Assembly (NCBI GenBank): GCA_023262945.1
Contig: JALQXY010000006.1
Coordinates: 1 to 5,084, forward strand
Direction: 5' to 3'
Origin: Rickettsiales bacterium
GTDB lineage: Bacteria; Pseudomonadota; Alphaproteobacteria; Rickettsiales; UBA1997
Length of the DNA: 5,084 bases
The translations under genes and the position numbers were made by a program. Numbering within the stretch: position 1 is the first letter of the stretch; each line of letters starts with the position of its first letter. This document shows, piece after piece, positions 1 through 5,084 of this stretch. The notes below the pieces were generated by a model. That model was not told the DNA's origin. It did not search any database and was given only the letters and a program-made list of their open reading frames with translations.

Positions 1-119
1 ATATTGGTATTAGATATTAAAAATATCTTGCAATGAAATGATAAAAATAAAGATTTTTTATAAAGAGACCCTTTGCAAATCAACCAATTTAAAACCTACG
101 TAGCTTTGGCTTTCGAGTA

Positions 120-293
120 ATGCCAATTCCCACCTAAAAAAACATATAAAAACTAAACAATCTGACTTTATCTCTTTTTGGCTAAAAATTGCAAAAAGCC
201 TTAAGTTCTATAGGTATAGGACTTGCATTTTTTACAATTTTTATCTCAAAAAATATTTTGTCATATTGTTCATTTTTAGATGGGAATTGGCAT
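120..293. repeat. 174-bp element bounded by 21-bp inverted repeats
   Basis: The left arm at 120-140 begins ATGCCAATTCCCACC and ends in a run of A. The right arm at 273-293 is its reverse complement with one mismatch in 21 bp. A third copy of the arm lies at 4901-4921 (3 mismatches to the left arm, 2 to the right arm). The left arm is followed at 156-166 by AACAATCTGAC, which matches 10 of 11 bases of the sequence next to the third copy, so 120-166 may be a degenerate inverted copy of the tail of 259-293. This could be a small non-autonomous element or the relic of an inverted duplication. No transposase and no clear target-site duplication is visible, so a mobile origin is inference. Confidence 0.6.
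189..263 (+). pseudogene. Decayed copy of the 3' end of the unidentified gene at 4944-5084
   Basis: This stretch reads in frame as QKALSSIGIGLAFF and on to KNILS. The C-terminal part of the minus-strand gene at the right edge reads KALSHIATGLAFF and on to KNILS. The two agree at 18 of 23 residues from KAL to ILS. Similarity starts abruptly near base 189, and two bases are missing relative to the other copy just after TTGCA, so nothing upstream of this point is retained. The frame then runs on through the shared repeat into unrelated sequence and over the pccB 3' end, so it is not a plausible functional gene. Of the base differences inside the matching codons only one is silent, which fits decay without selection. 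Confidence 0.6.
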
Positions 294-295
294 AA
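189..295 (+). repeat. Left copy of a long inverted repeat pair
   Basis: Bases 189-295 match the reverse complement of 4899-5023 at 98 of 107 aligned positions (about 92%, counted by eye), including one exact 35-bp run. Two indels separate them: 2 bases missing in this copy near 194 and a 16-bp tandem duplication in the right copy. The two copies face each other across about 4.6 kb and enclose every complete gene in the window. Confidence 0.85.
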
Positions 296-338
296 ATTAA
301 TTTTCTTTATAGACTTGAGTTTAACTAAAAAATATATT

Positions 339-1874
339 TTACAATGGAAGGTTGTCATGTTTTTTATAAGGCCTGGTTACCTTTTTATTTTTTAGAATTT
401 GCAAAGACATACATATTCTTTTACGGGTATTTTGTGGACGAATTACTTCGTCAATAAATCCACGAGATGCTGCAACAAATGGTGATGCAAATTTTTCACG
501 ATATTCGTCAACTTTTATTGATTTTTTTTCAGGATCTTTCGAGTCTTCTCTAAAAACAATTTCTACAGCACCTTCTGGACCCATTACTGCAATCTCAGCA
601 TTAGCCCAAGCGTAATTAACATCGCCTCGCAAATGCTTAGAATTCATAACAATATAAGCACCACCATAAGCTTTTCTAGTAATGACGGTAATTTTAGGAA
701 CCGTAGCTTCACCATAAGCATAAAGCAGCTTAGCTCCGTGTTTTATAATTCCATTATGCTCCTGATTAGTGCCCGGCAAAAATCCTGGAACATCAACAAA
801 AGTTATAATAGGGATGTTAAAAGCATCACAGAATCTGATAAATCTAGCCGCTTTCTCACTAGCTTTAATATCAAGGCAACCAGCAAGATTAATTGGCTGG
901 TTAGCTACAATACCAACTGTTTTACCTTCCATTCTACCAAAACCAATAATGATATTTGCGGCATATCCTTTTTGAATTTCAAAAAAATCTTCTTCATCAA
1001 GAATTTTTTCTACTAATTCAAGCATGTTATAAGGTTGGTTTGGATTTTCTGGAACTAATGTATTTAAAGAAATATCAATTCGATCAGCTTTATCAATAGA
1101 AGGAATTTGAGGTATTTCAGTTATATTGGACAAAGGAAGAAAGTTTATTAATCTTCTAACTTGCAATAAAGCATCAATTTCGTTTTTGAAAGTTAAATGA
1201 GCAACTCCACTCTTAAAAGCATGAACCGATGCACCACCAAGCTCTTCCTGAGTAACTTCTTCATGCGTTACTGTTTTTACTACATCTGGACCAGTAACAA
1301 ACATATATGAAGAATCTTCTACCATAACAGTAAAATCAGTTAACGCTGGAGAATAAACAGCTCCACCAGCACACGGACCCATAATCATTGATATCTGAGG
1401 AACAACACCGCTTGCATCAATATTTCTTTGAAATATTTCACCGTAACCACCCAAAGAGTCAACTCCCTCTTGAATTCTAGCTCCTCCAGAATCATTAATA
1501 CCAACAACTGGAGCGCCAACTTGCATAGCACGATCCATTATTTTACATATTTTACGAGCATGAGCCTCACCAAGAGAACCGCCCATAACGGTAAAGTCTT
1601 GACTATAAACAAATATTAGACGGCCATTTATAGTGCCTTGCCCAGTAACTACACCGTCTCCAGGATGCTTTTTGTCTTGCATATCAAAATCGCTGCAACG
1701 ATGCTCAACATATAAACCAATCTCTTCAAAAGAATCGGGATCAAGTAGAACTTCCAATCTTTCACGAGCAGTTAAACGACCTTTAGAGTGCTGAGCATCT
1801 ATACGTTTTTGACCACCACCAATTCTTGCAGCCTCTCTTTTGGAAGTTAGTTTTATTATATTTGCTGATTGCAT
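339..1874 (-). CDS. pccB: Propionyl-CoA carboxylase beta chain (carboxyltransferase subunit)
   Basis: Carboxyltransferase subunit of a cytoplasmic biotin-dependent acyl-CoA carboxylase. It moves CO2 from carboxybiotin, made by an alpha subunit, to an acyl-CoA, classically propionyl-CoA to give methylmalonyl-CoA. The 511-residue length is normal for the family. The N-terminal carboxyltransferase half shows the RIDAQHSKGRLTARER start block (24-39), GGSLGEAHARKI (98-109), NDSGGARIQEG (127-137) and the oxyanion-forming GPCAGGAVYSP (167-177). The C-terminal half shows DVPGFLPGTNQE (361-372) and RKAYGGAY (400-407). The C-terminus ends KKHDNLPL like close relatives, so the gene is complete. The ATG lies 11 nt after the psd stop, suggesting co-transcription; no Shine-Dalgarno is visible. 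Odd points: residue 408, right after GGAY, is Ile where propionyl-specific enzymes have Asp, and no pccA is adjacent on either side. Family assignment is very sure; exact substrate is less so. Confidence 0.95.
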   Translation of the reverse strand: MQSANIIKLTSKREAARIGGGQKRIDAQHSKGRLTARERLEVLLDPDSFEEIGLYVEHRCSDFDMQDKKHPGDGVVTGQGTINGRLIFVYSQDFTVMGGSLGEAHARKICKIMDRAMQVGAPVVGINDSGGARIQEGVDSLGGYGEIFQRNIDASGVVPQISMIMGPCAGGAVYSPALTDFTVMVEDSSYMFVTGPDVVKTVTHEEVTQEELGGASVHAFKSGVAHLTFKNEIDALLQVRRLINFLPLSNITEIPQIPSIDKADRIDISLNTLVPENPNQPYNMLELVEKILDEEDFFEIQKGYAANIIIGFGRMEGKTVGIVANQPINLAGCLDIKASEKAARFIRFCDAFNIPIITFVDVPGFLPGTNQEHNGIIKHGAKLLYAYGEATVPKITVITRKAYGGAYIVMNSKHLRGDVNYAWANAEIAVMGPEGAVEIVFREDSKDPEKKSIKVDEYREKFASPFVAASRGFIDEVIRPQNTRKRICMSLQILKNKKVTRPYKKHDNLPL

Positions 1875-1885
1875 AATGGTTTTAA

Positions 1886-2557
1886 TTATAAATTTGCGAT
1901 TATAGTTTCACCACCTATCATTGTTTGTCCAACCTGGGAAATAATTTTTGTATCTTTTGGTAAATAAATATCCATTCTACTACCAAATCTAATGATACCA
2001 TACTTATCACCAGTATTGACTTTTTGATTGTCCTGTAAGTCAGATACTATTCTTCTTGCAACCAAACCAGCAACTTGTGAAAAAATAATGTCTTTTTTGT
2101 TATTAGTTTTTAAATGAGCAATATTTCTTTCATTTTCTTCGCCAGCCTCTTCCATGTTAGCGCTTAAAAATTTACCTGGAACATATACTACTTTTTCAAT
2201 AGTTCCTGCAGCAGGAACTCTATTAACATGAACATTAAAAACATTCAGGAATACACTTATTTTAATGAATTTTTTACCTTTTAAAGATATCTCACTAGGC
2301 GCCGAAACGTTGTAATCTATTTTTGTAACGACACCATCAGCAGGACTAACTACAACATTTTCGATATTGGGAACAACCCTAACTGGATCACGAAAAAAGA
2401 AAACGCACCATATAGTTGCAACCAAACCAATTAAACCCAGGGTATCACTTAGTAAGGCCAAAATTATTGTAGCAAAGGCAAAAATAAATATAAATTTATA
2501 ACCTTCTTTATGTATTGGAAATGATGCTAATTTAATAGCCTCGATAAAATTATTCAT
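1886..2557 (-). CDS. psd: Phosphatidylserine decarboxylase proenzyme, PSD-A type
   Basis: Converts phosphatidylserine to phosphatidylethanolamine at the inner membrane. The 223-residue proenzyme has the short PSD-A architecture: a basic/amphipathic start, two hydrophobic segments (about 21-38 and 40-55) and FFRDP (54-58). These are followed by SPADG with the likely catalytic Asp74, FNVHVNRVP with His110, and RFGSR (190-194), where self-cleavage between Gly192 and Ser193 should create the pyruvoyl prosthetic group. The end, GQTMIGGETIIANL, is typical but lacks the longer C-terminal tail some relatives carry. All expected catalytic residues are present. It sits 71 nt after tig and 11 nt before pccB. 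The usual partner pssA, which makes the substrate, is not adjacent. The ATG at 2555-2557 has no Shine-Dalgarno; it is preferred because it gives a family-like N-terminus. Confidence 0.95.
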   Translation of the reverse strand: MNNFIEAIKLASFPIHKEGYKFIFIFAFATIILALLSDTLGLIGLVATIWCVFFFRDPVRVVPNIENVVVSPADGVVTKIDYNVSAPSEISLKGKKFIKISVFLNVFNVHVNRVPAAGTIEKVVYVPGKFLSANMEEAGEENERNIAHLKTNNKKDIIFSQVAGLVARRIVSDLQDNQKVNTGDKYGIIRFGSRMDIYLPKDTKIISQVGQTMIGGETIIANL

Positions 2558-2628
2558 AGATATAATGATTTTTTTAAAATTTTAATAAAAGTTAATAATA
2601 TTTTTTTTGAATAAAATTACTTAAAAAA

Positions 2629-3972
2629 CTATTCTTCTTGACTAATCTTTTTCCATAATTTTTCAAGATCTTTTAGTGATATCTTTTTATACTCAGTAGA
2701 AGAATTTTCTATAATAAAATCAACGGCCTTTTCTTCAATAATAACACCTCTTAATTGACTAATTGCTTCGCTATTTTTTTGATAATATTCAATAATTTCT
2801 TTTTGTTGCGACGGATTATTTTTGATGGTTTTTATGATTTCTTTATTGATATCTTCTTGAGTAATTTCAATTTTATTATCTTGAGCTACTTTTGATAAAA
2901 TCATACCACAAAGAATCATTCTTTTGGCTGTATCCCTCTTCTTTTCTTTTACTTTGTTTTTCTCTTTATCATTTTTAAATTTATCTGGATTTTGACTGTG
3001 CTCTTTTTCAATTTCGGACCATATAGATTGAAGCTGTATTTCAACTAAGCCCTCAGGTAAATCAAAGTTATATTTTTTAACTAAAAAATCATATAATTCT
3101 TTCTTAAATATGTTTTTAGATATATTGTCATTACCATCTTGAATTTGTTTTTTTATCTCTTCTTTTAACTTTACTAAGCTATCCATACCAAATGTATTTT
3201 TAATAAAATCATCATTAAGTTCAGGATTCTTTGCAGCTAGTACATCATTTATTTTAACATTAAATGTTGCCGCCTTAGATGAAAATTTAGCATCGTGATA
3301 CTCTTTAGGAAATTTAACTTTAACTTTAACTTCGTCTCCCGCTCTTTTTCCTACTAATTGATCTTCAAAGTTGTCAATAAAACTCTTGCTACCAAGTTCA
3401 AGTTGATAATTATCTGCCTTACCGCCCTCAAACTCGACCCCATCAATTGAGCCAACATAATTTATATTAACGGCATCACCATTTTTTGCTTTATAAGATT
3501 GCTCTTTCTTATCCCAAATACGATAAAATTTTAATAATTTATCAAGTGATTCAGTAATATCATTATCATCTATTTGAGCTTTACGTAGAGCAATCTTAAT
3601 TTTCTTAAGATCTATTTGTGGAACCTCTGGATGAATTTCAATGGTAGCATTAAACTCTAAATCATCATCTATTTTAAATGATTTTATTTCAACTTTAGGA
3701 GTAATTACGGGTTTTAAATCGTAATCTTGGGTAATTTTTTTTAGAGCTTCATTTATTAACTTTTCAGATTCATCAGCAAATATTGAGGAACCGTATTTTT
3801 CTTTAATAATACTAGGTGGAACATTGCCTTTTCTAAAACCTTTTAGATTAACTTTGTTTTTAATCTTCTCTATATGAACATCGATTCTTTGATTGATCAA
3901 CTCCTTAGGAATTATAACTTCATAGTCTTTTTTTAACTTCTGATCAATGGTGTTTTTAATTTTAAATTCCAT
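2629..3972 (-). CDS. tig: Trigger factor (ribosome-associated chaperone and prolyl isomerase)
   Basis: Cytoplasmic chaperone that docks next to protein L23 at the ribosomal exit tunnel and shields nascent chains. The 447 residues follow the standard three-domain order. The N-terminal ribosome-binding domain (about 1-115) contains the signature GFRKGNVPP, with the docking triplet Phe46-Arg47-Lys48. An FKBP-type isomerase domain (about 150-245) includes GDAVNINYVGSIDGVEFEGG (165-184) and ELGSKSFIDNFEDQLVG (192-208). The helical C-terminal domain (about 250-447) is very lysine-rich (for example 331-350), as expected of an AT-rich genome. The length is close to the usual 430-450. The ATG at 3970-3972 starts the MEFKIKNT opening expected for the family, only 22 nt from the 3' end of the upstream tRNA-Leu, so the gene probably shares the tRNA transcript. 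No Shine-Dalgarno fits in that gap. Confidence 0.97.
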   Translation of the reverse strand: MEFKIKNTIDQKLKKDYEVIIPKELINQRIDVHIEKIKNKVNLKGFRKGNVPPSIIKEKYGSSIFADESEKLINEALKKITQDYDLKPVITPKVEIKSFKIDDDLEFNATIEIHPEVPQIDLKKIKIALRKAQIDDNDITESLDKLLKFYRIWDKKEQSYKAKNGDAVNINYVGSIDGVEFEGGKADNYQLELGSKSFIDNFEDQLVGKRAGDEVKVKVKFPKEYHDAKFSSKAATFNVKINDVLAAKNPELNDDFIKNTFGMDSLVKLKEEIKKQIQDGNDNISKNIFKKELYDFLVKKYNFDLPEGLVEIQLQSIWSEIEKEHSQNPDKFKNDKEKNKVKEKKRDTAKRMILCGMILSKVAQDNKIEITQEDINKEIIKTIKNNPSQQKEIIEYYQKNSEAISQLRGVIIEEKAVDFIIENSSTEYKKISLKDLEKLWKKISQEE

Positions 3973-3994
3973 AAAAGATATGATTTCGTTGATT

Positions 3995-4079
3995 TGGTGC
4001 GGACGGAGGGACTTGAACCCACAAACCTTGCGGCGCTAGATCCTAAGTCTAGTGCGTCTACCAATTCCGCCACGTCCGC
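3995..4079 (-). tRNA. tRNA-Leu, anticodon UAG (reads CUA)
   Basis: An 85-nt class II tRNA including an encoded 3' CCA (3995-3997). The acceptor stem pairs GCGGACG at the 5' end (4073-4079) with CGTCCGC (3999-4005), followed by discriminator A at 3998, as leucine tRNAs require. The D arm has the TTGGTAGAC block, the anticodon stem is CTAGA/TCTAG, and the 7-nt loop CTTAGGA places anticodon TAG at 4043-4045. The variable arm (CGCCGCAAGGTTT) has the same length as that of E. coli tRNA-Leu(UAG). The T loop is TTCAAGT. The T stem GTGGG/CCCTC contains a U-U mismatch at its second pair, which is unusual but not disabling. tig follows 22 nt downstream. Confidence 0.96.
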
Positions 4080-4195
4080 TTACAGGCGTTTTAATGCCTA
4101 GATAAAGCCATTTTAATTCTTATCTTGATTTATTTATTTACTTTTTTGTAGGTAAATAGTTAATAGAAAAGGTAAATGACATTAATGAAAATCTA
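4080..4195. other. Spacer between rpmA and tRNA-Leu
   Basis: This 116-bp AT-rich spacer must hold any terminator for rplU-rpmA and any promoter for the tRNA-tig unit, but neither is clear. A weak stem, AGGC paired with GCCT across 8 nt (4084-4099), sits immediately 5' of the tRNA. A 6-bp inverted repeat (4136-4141 with 4152-4157) lacks a U-tract in the direction of transcription. GGTAAAT occurs twice exactly 20 bp apart (4151 and 4171). Each is short enough to be chance in such AT-rich DNA. Read-through from rpmA into the tRNA is therefore possible. Confidence 0.5.
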
Positions 4196-4465
4196 CTATG
4201 CTAGACCTTCTTGACTAACAACGGTAATGTAAGTTCTTTTTTTATGAAGTGAATTAATAAATTTCACAAATCCAGATACCTTAGCGAAGATTGTATGATC
4301 TTTACCAATCCCAACATTATCACCAGGATGCCATTTAGTGCCTCTTTGACGAACTATTATATTACCAGCTTCGACAAATTGTCCACCAAATTTTTTAACA
4401 CCTAGACGCCTACCGGCCGAATCGCGGCCGTTTTTCGAGCTTCCGCCCGCTTTTTTAGTTGCCAT
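4196..4465 (-). CDS. rpmA: 50S ribosomal protein L27
   Basis: Bacterial L27, whose N-terminal tail reaches toward the peptidyl transferase centre of the 50S subunit. The 89-residue protein begins MATKKAGGSSKNGRDSAGRR, the canonical start. It lacks the N-terminal extension that is cleaved off in Firmicutes, so the mature tail should be exposed after methionine removal only. The central block GGQFVEAGNIIVRQRGTKWH (27-46) and HPGDNVGIGKDHTIFA (46-61) are typical of the family, and the length is normal. The ATG is 11 nt after the rplU stop, giving the standard L21-L27 operon order. The spacer TTAATTAACTTAATTAACT offers no Shine-Dalgarno. The gene obgE, which often follows rpmA, is replaced here by tRNA-Leu and tig. 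Confidence 0.98.
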   Translation of the reverse strand: MATKKAGGSSKNGRDSAGRRLGVKKFGGQFVEAGNIIVRQRGTKWHPGDNVGIGKDHTIFAKVSGFVKFINSLHKKRTYITVVSQEGLA

Positions 4466-4476
4466 AGTTAATTAAG

Positions 4477-4788
4477 TTAATTAATTGATATAATTTTTAA
4501 CAAAGTTCTTGTCTGACGATGACCATTTTTACGACGAGAGTTTTTTCTTCGTCTTTTTTTAAAGATTAAGACTTTTTTATCTTTAGCTGTTTTGCAAATT
4601 TCAGCCTCAACTTTAGCGCCTTCAATAACCGGAGATCCTATTTTAGCAACTCCATTTTTATCTTGGATTAATAAAACTTTATCTAATAATATTTTAGAAC
4701 CAACCTCGCCTTCAAGCTTCTCAACGATAATTTTTTGTGATGGAGCAACAACATATTGCTTACCACCAGTTTCAACAACTGCAAACAT
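4477..4788 (-). CDS. rplU: 50S ribosomal protein L21
   Basis: Bacterial L21, a 23S rRNA-binding protein of the large subunit. The 103 residues equal the E. coli length. The family hallmarks are the opening MFAVVETGGKQYVVAP, the VGSKILLDKVLLI stretch (about 29-41), GSPVIEGAKVEAEI (51-64) and the basic RNA-binding run FKKRRRKNSRRKNGHRQ (76-92), followed by the expected TRTLLKI end. It is first in the rplU-rpmA pair and is preceded by a candidate sigma-70 promoter at 4827-4855, giving a leader of roughly 30 nt. The ATG at 4786-4788 is the only start that gives the canonical N-terminus; no Shine-Dalgarno precedes it. Confidence 0.98.
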   Translation of the reverse strand: MFAVVETGGKQYVVAPSQKIIVEKLEGEVGSKILLDKVLLIQDKNGVAKIGSPVIEGAKVEAEICKTAKDKKVLIFKKRRRKNSRRKNGHRQTRTLLKIISIN

Positions 4789-4826
4789 AAATAACTAATA
4801 TAACTTGATATTAAAGAAAGTAAAAA

Positions 4827-4855
4827 AAGTTAAACTTATATAGAAATATTGTCAA
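4827..4855 (-). promoter_or_regulatory. Candidate sigma-70 promoter for rplU-rpmA
   Basis: On the minus strand a perfect -35 hexamer TTGACA (4850-4855) is followed after exactly 17 bp by TAACTT (4827-4832), which keeps the T-A....T core of a -10 box. The predicted start lies near 4820, leaving a leader of about 30 nt before the rplU ATG. It is the best-scoring promoter I can see in the window, but the -10 is imperfect and the surrounding DNA is very AT-rich. Confidence 0.5.
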
Positions 4856-4860
4856 TATTT
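4844..4860. promoter_or_regulatory. Perfect 8+1+8 palindrome over the rplU -35 box
   Basis: AAATATTG and CAATATTT are perfect inverted arms around one central base. The palindrome fully covers the candidate -35 hexamer. The position would suit an operator for a dimeric repressor, but the arms are AT-rich and nothing in the window names a regulator. It is too tight to fold as an RNA terminator hairpin. Confidence 0.3.
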
Positions 4861-4898
4861 TCTTTGTTATTATTTATAAAACATAATATATAATATAG

Positions 4899-5023
4899 TT
4901 ATACCAATTTCCATCTAAAAATGAACAATATGACAAAATATTTTTATGACAAAATATTTTTTAAGATAAAAATTATAAAAAATGCAAGTCCTGTAGCTAT
5001 ATGGCTTAAGGCTTTTAATGCAA
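4899..5023 (-). repeat. Right copy of the long inverted repeat pair
   Basis: This is the partner of bases 189-295 in opposite orientation, with 9 mismatches over 107 aligned positions. It covers the last 26 codons plus stop of the partial gene at the right edge and continues 45 bp past the stop to include a third copy of the ATRCCAATTYCCA arm (4901-4921). It is longer than the left copy because of a 16-bp tandem duplication and 2 extra bases. Confidence 0.85.
4930..4961. repeat. Perfect 16-bp tandem duplication
   Basis: The unit ATGACAAAATATTTTT occurs twice head to tail (4930-4945 and 4946-4961). The left repeat copy at 189-295 has only one unit, so the duplication is specific to this copy, or was lost from the other. 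The junction supplies the TAA (4944-4946 on the minus strand) that ends the partial gene. Confidence 0.9.
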
Positions 5024-5084
5024 ACTCTGCGGTTAAAAGATCGCCTCCTGCAAGAGCACTGTTAATATTAGTAATCCCATCTTT
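4944..5084 (-). CDS. C-terminal 46 residues of an unidentified membrane protein (partial)
   Basis: The frame is open from the window edge to a TAA at 4944-4946; the start lies outside the window. The visible end has a polar stretch (KDGITNINSALAGGDLLTAE) followed by FALKALSHIATGLAFF and IIFILKNILS, which looks like one C-terminal transmembrane helix of about 20 residues. That the frame is real is supported by the second, partly matching copy of the same residues at 192-263. I do not recognise the protein with confidence. The pattern GG-(x)n-F-x-LK-x-L before a final hydrophobic helix is loosely reminiscent of the end of DUF5671-type membrane proteins, but that is a weak impression. The stop was created by a 16-bp duplication; without it the frame would run about 19 residues further. 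Confidence 0.6.
   Translation of the reverse strand, partial: KDGITNINSALAGGDLLTAEFALKALSHIATGLAFFIIFILKNILS

Larger units (their letters stand above)
1..338. other. Gene-free region downstream of pccB with repeat debris
   Basis: No intact gene is visible on either strand. Bases 1-65 are featureless AT-rich sequence. Bases 66-80 (GAGACCCTTTGCAAA) followed by a CTACGTAG palindrome at 96-103 are slightly more structured and resemble an insertion sequence end, but no partner end is present. Bases 120-293 form a small element with inverted ends that contains a decayed gene tail (listed separately). Bases 294-338 are AT-rich spacer up to the pccB stop codon. I see no convincing intrinsic terminator for pccB: the only self-complementary stretch near its end, AAAATATATTTT at 329-340, overlaps the stop codon and contains no G or C. 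Confidence 0.7.

Noticed and set aside
120..293. CRISPR-like or phase-variable invertible promoter element
   Set aside because: There is only one pair of arms, with no repeat-spacer periodicity, no recombinase gene and no promoter motif inside.
329..340. AAAATATATTTT palindrome as a pccB terminator
   Set aside because: It has no G-C pairs, cannot form a stable RNA hairpin with a loop and overlaps the stop codon.
189..395. Plus-strand 68-codon open frame as a functional gene
   Set aside because: It begins inside a decayed gene tail, runs through a repeat arm and then over the pccB 3' end on the opposite strand; only its first 25 codons have a homologue in the window.
633..1016. Plus-strand open frames at 633-1016, 769-975 and 1428-1619
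   Set aside because: They lie wholly inside pccB on the opposite strand, and the pccB frame shows full family conservation across the region.
2558..2628. Promoter or terminator between tig and psd
   Set aside because: The 71-bp gap is almost pure A/T with no -35/-10 pair or stable stem that stands out from the background.
4084..4099. AGGC/GCCT hairpin as an intrinsic terminator for rpmA
   Set aside because: The stem is four G-C-rich pairs with no U-tract following it in the minus-strand direction, and it abuts the tRNA 5' end.
4592..4798. Plus-strand open frame of 68 codons
   Set aside because: It is the antisense shadow of rplU, which is a clear L21.

Overview
The window is an AT-rich stretch (roughly 30% G+C by eye) carrying a compact, one-directional block of housekeeping genes. 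It most likely comes from an alphaproteobacterium of the Rickettsiales or a similarly reduced, host-associated lineage. The support is the low G+C, the short PSD-A-type phosphatidylserine decarboxylase, a propionyl-CoA carboxylase beta chain of alphaproteobacterial type, and repeat debris at both edges. Genus cannot be fixed from the sequence alone.

Layout, reading the minus strand from high to low coordinates: the last 46 codons of an unidentified membrane-anchored protein (4944-5084), a repeat with a 16-bp tandem duplication, a candidate promoter, rplU (L21), rpmA (L27), a class II tRNA-Leu(UAG) with encoded CCA, tig (trigger factor), psd (phosphatidylserine decarboxylase) and pccB (carboxyltransferase subunit of a biotin-dependent acyl-CoA carboxylase). 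The last 338 bases (1-338) hold no intact gene. They contain a small element bounded by 21-bp inverted repeats, inside which is a decayed copy of the 3' end of the unidentified gene at the opposite edge.

Functionally the block combines ribosome assembly (L21, L27), translation (tRNA-Leu), nascent-chain folding (trigger factor, which docks at the exit tunnel of the same 50S subunit), phosphatidylethanolamine synthesis (Psd) and acyl-CoA carboxylation (PccB). rplU-rpmA and psd-pccB are each spaced by 11 nt and look co-transcribed. tig starts 22 nt after the tRNA 3' end and is probably expressed from the tRNA transcript. None of the five complete protein genes has a recognisable Shine-Dalgarno sequence.

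I found no new defence, mobile or biosynthetic system. The points most worth a second look are: (a) a 92%-identical inverted repeat pair flanking the whole block, carrying the tail of a membrane-protein gene; (b) a 16-bp duplication that creates that gene's stop codon; (c) an isoleucine in PccB where propionyl-CoA-specific enzymes carry aspartate; and (d) the lack of ribosome binding sites.
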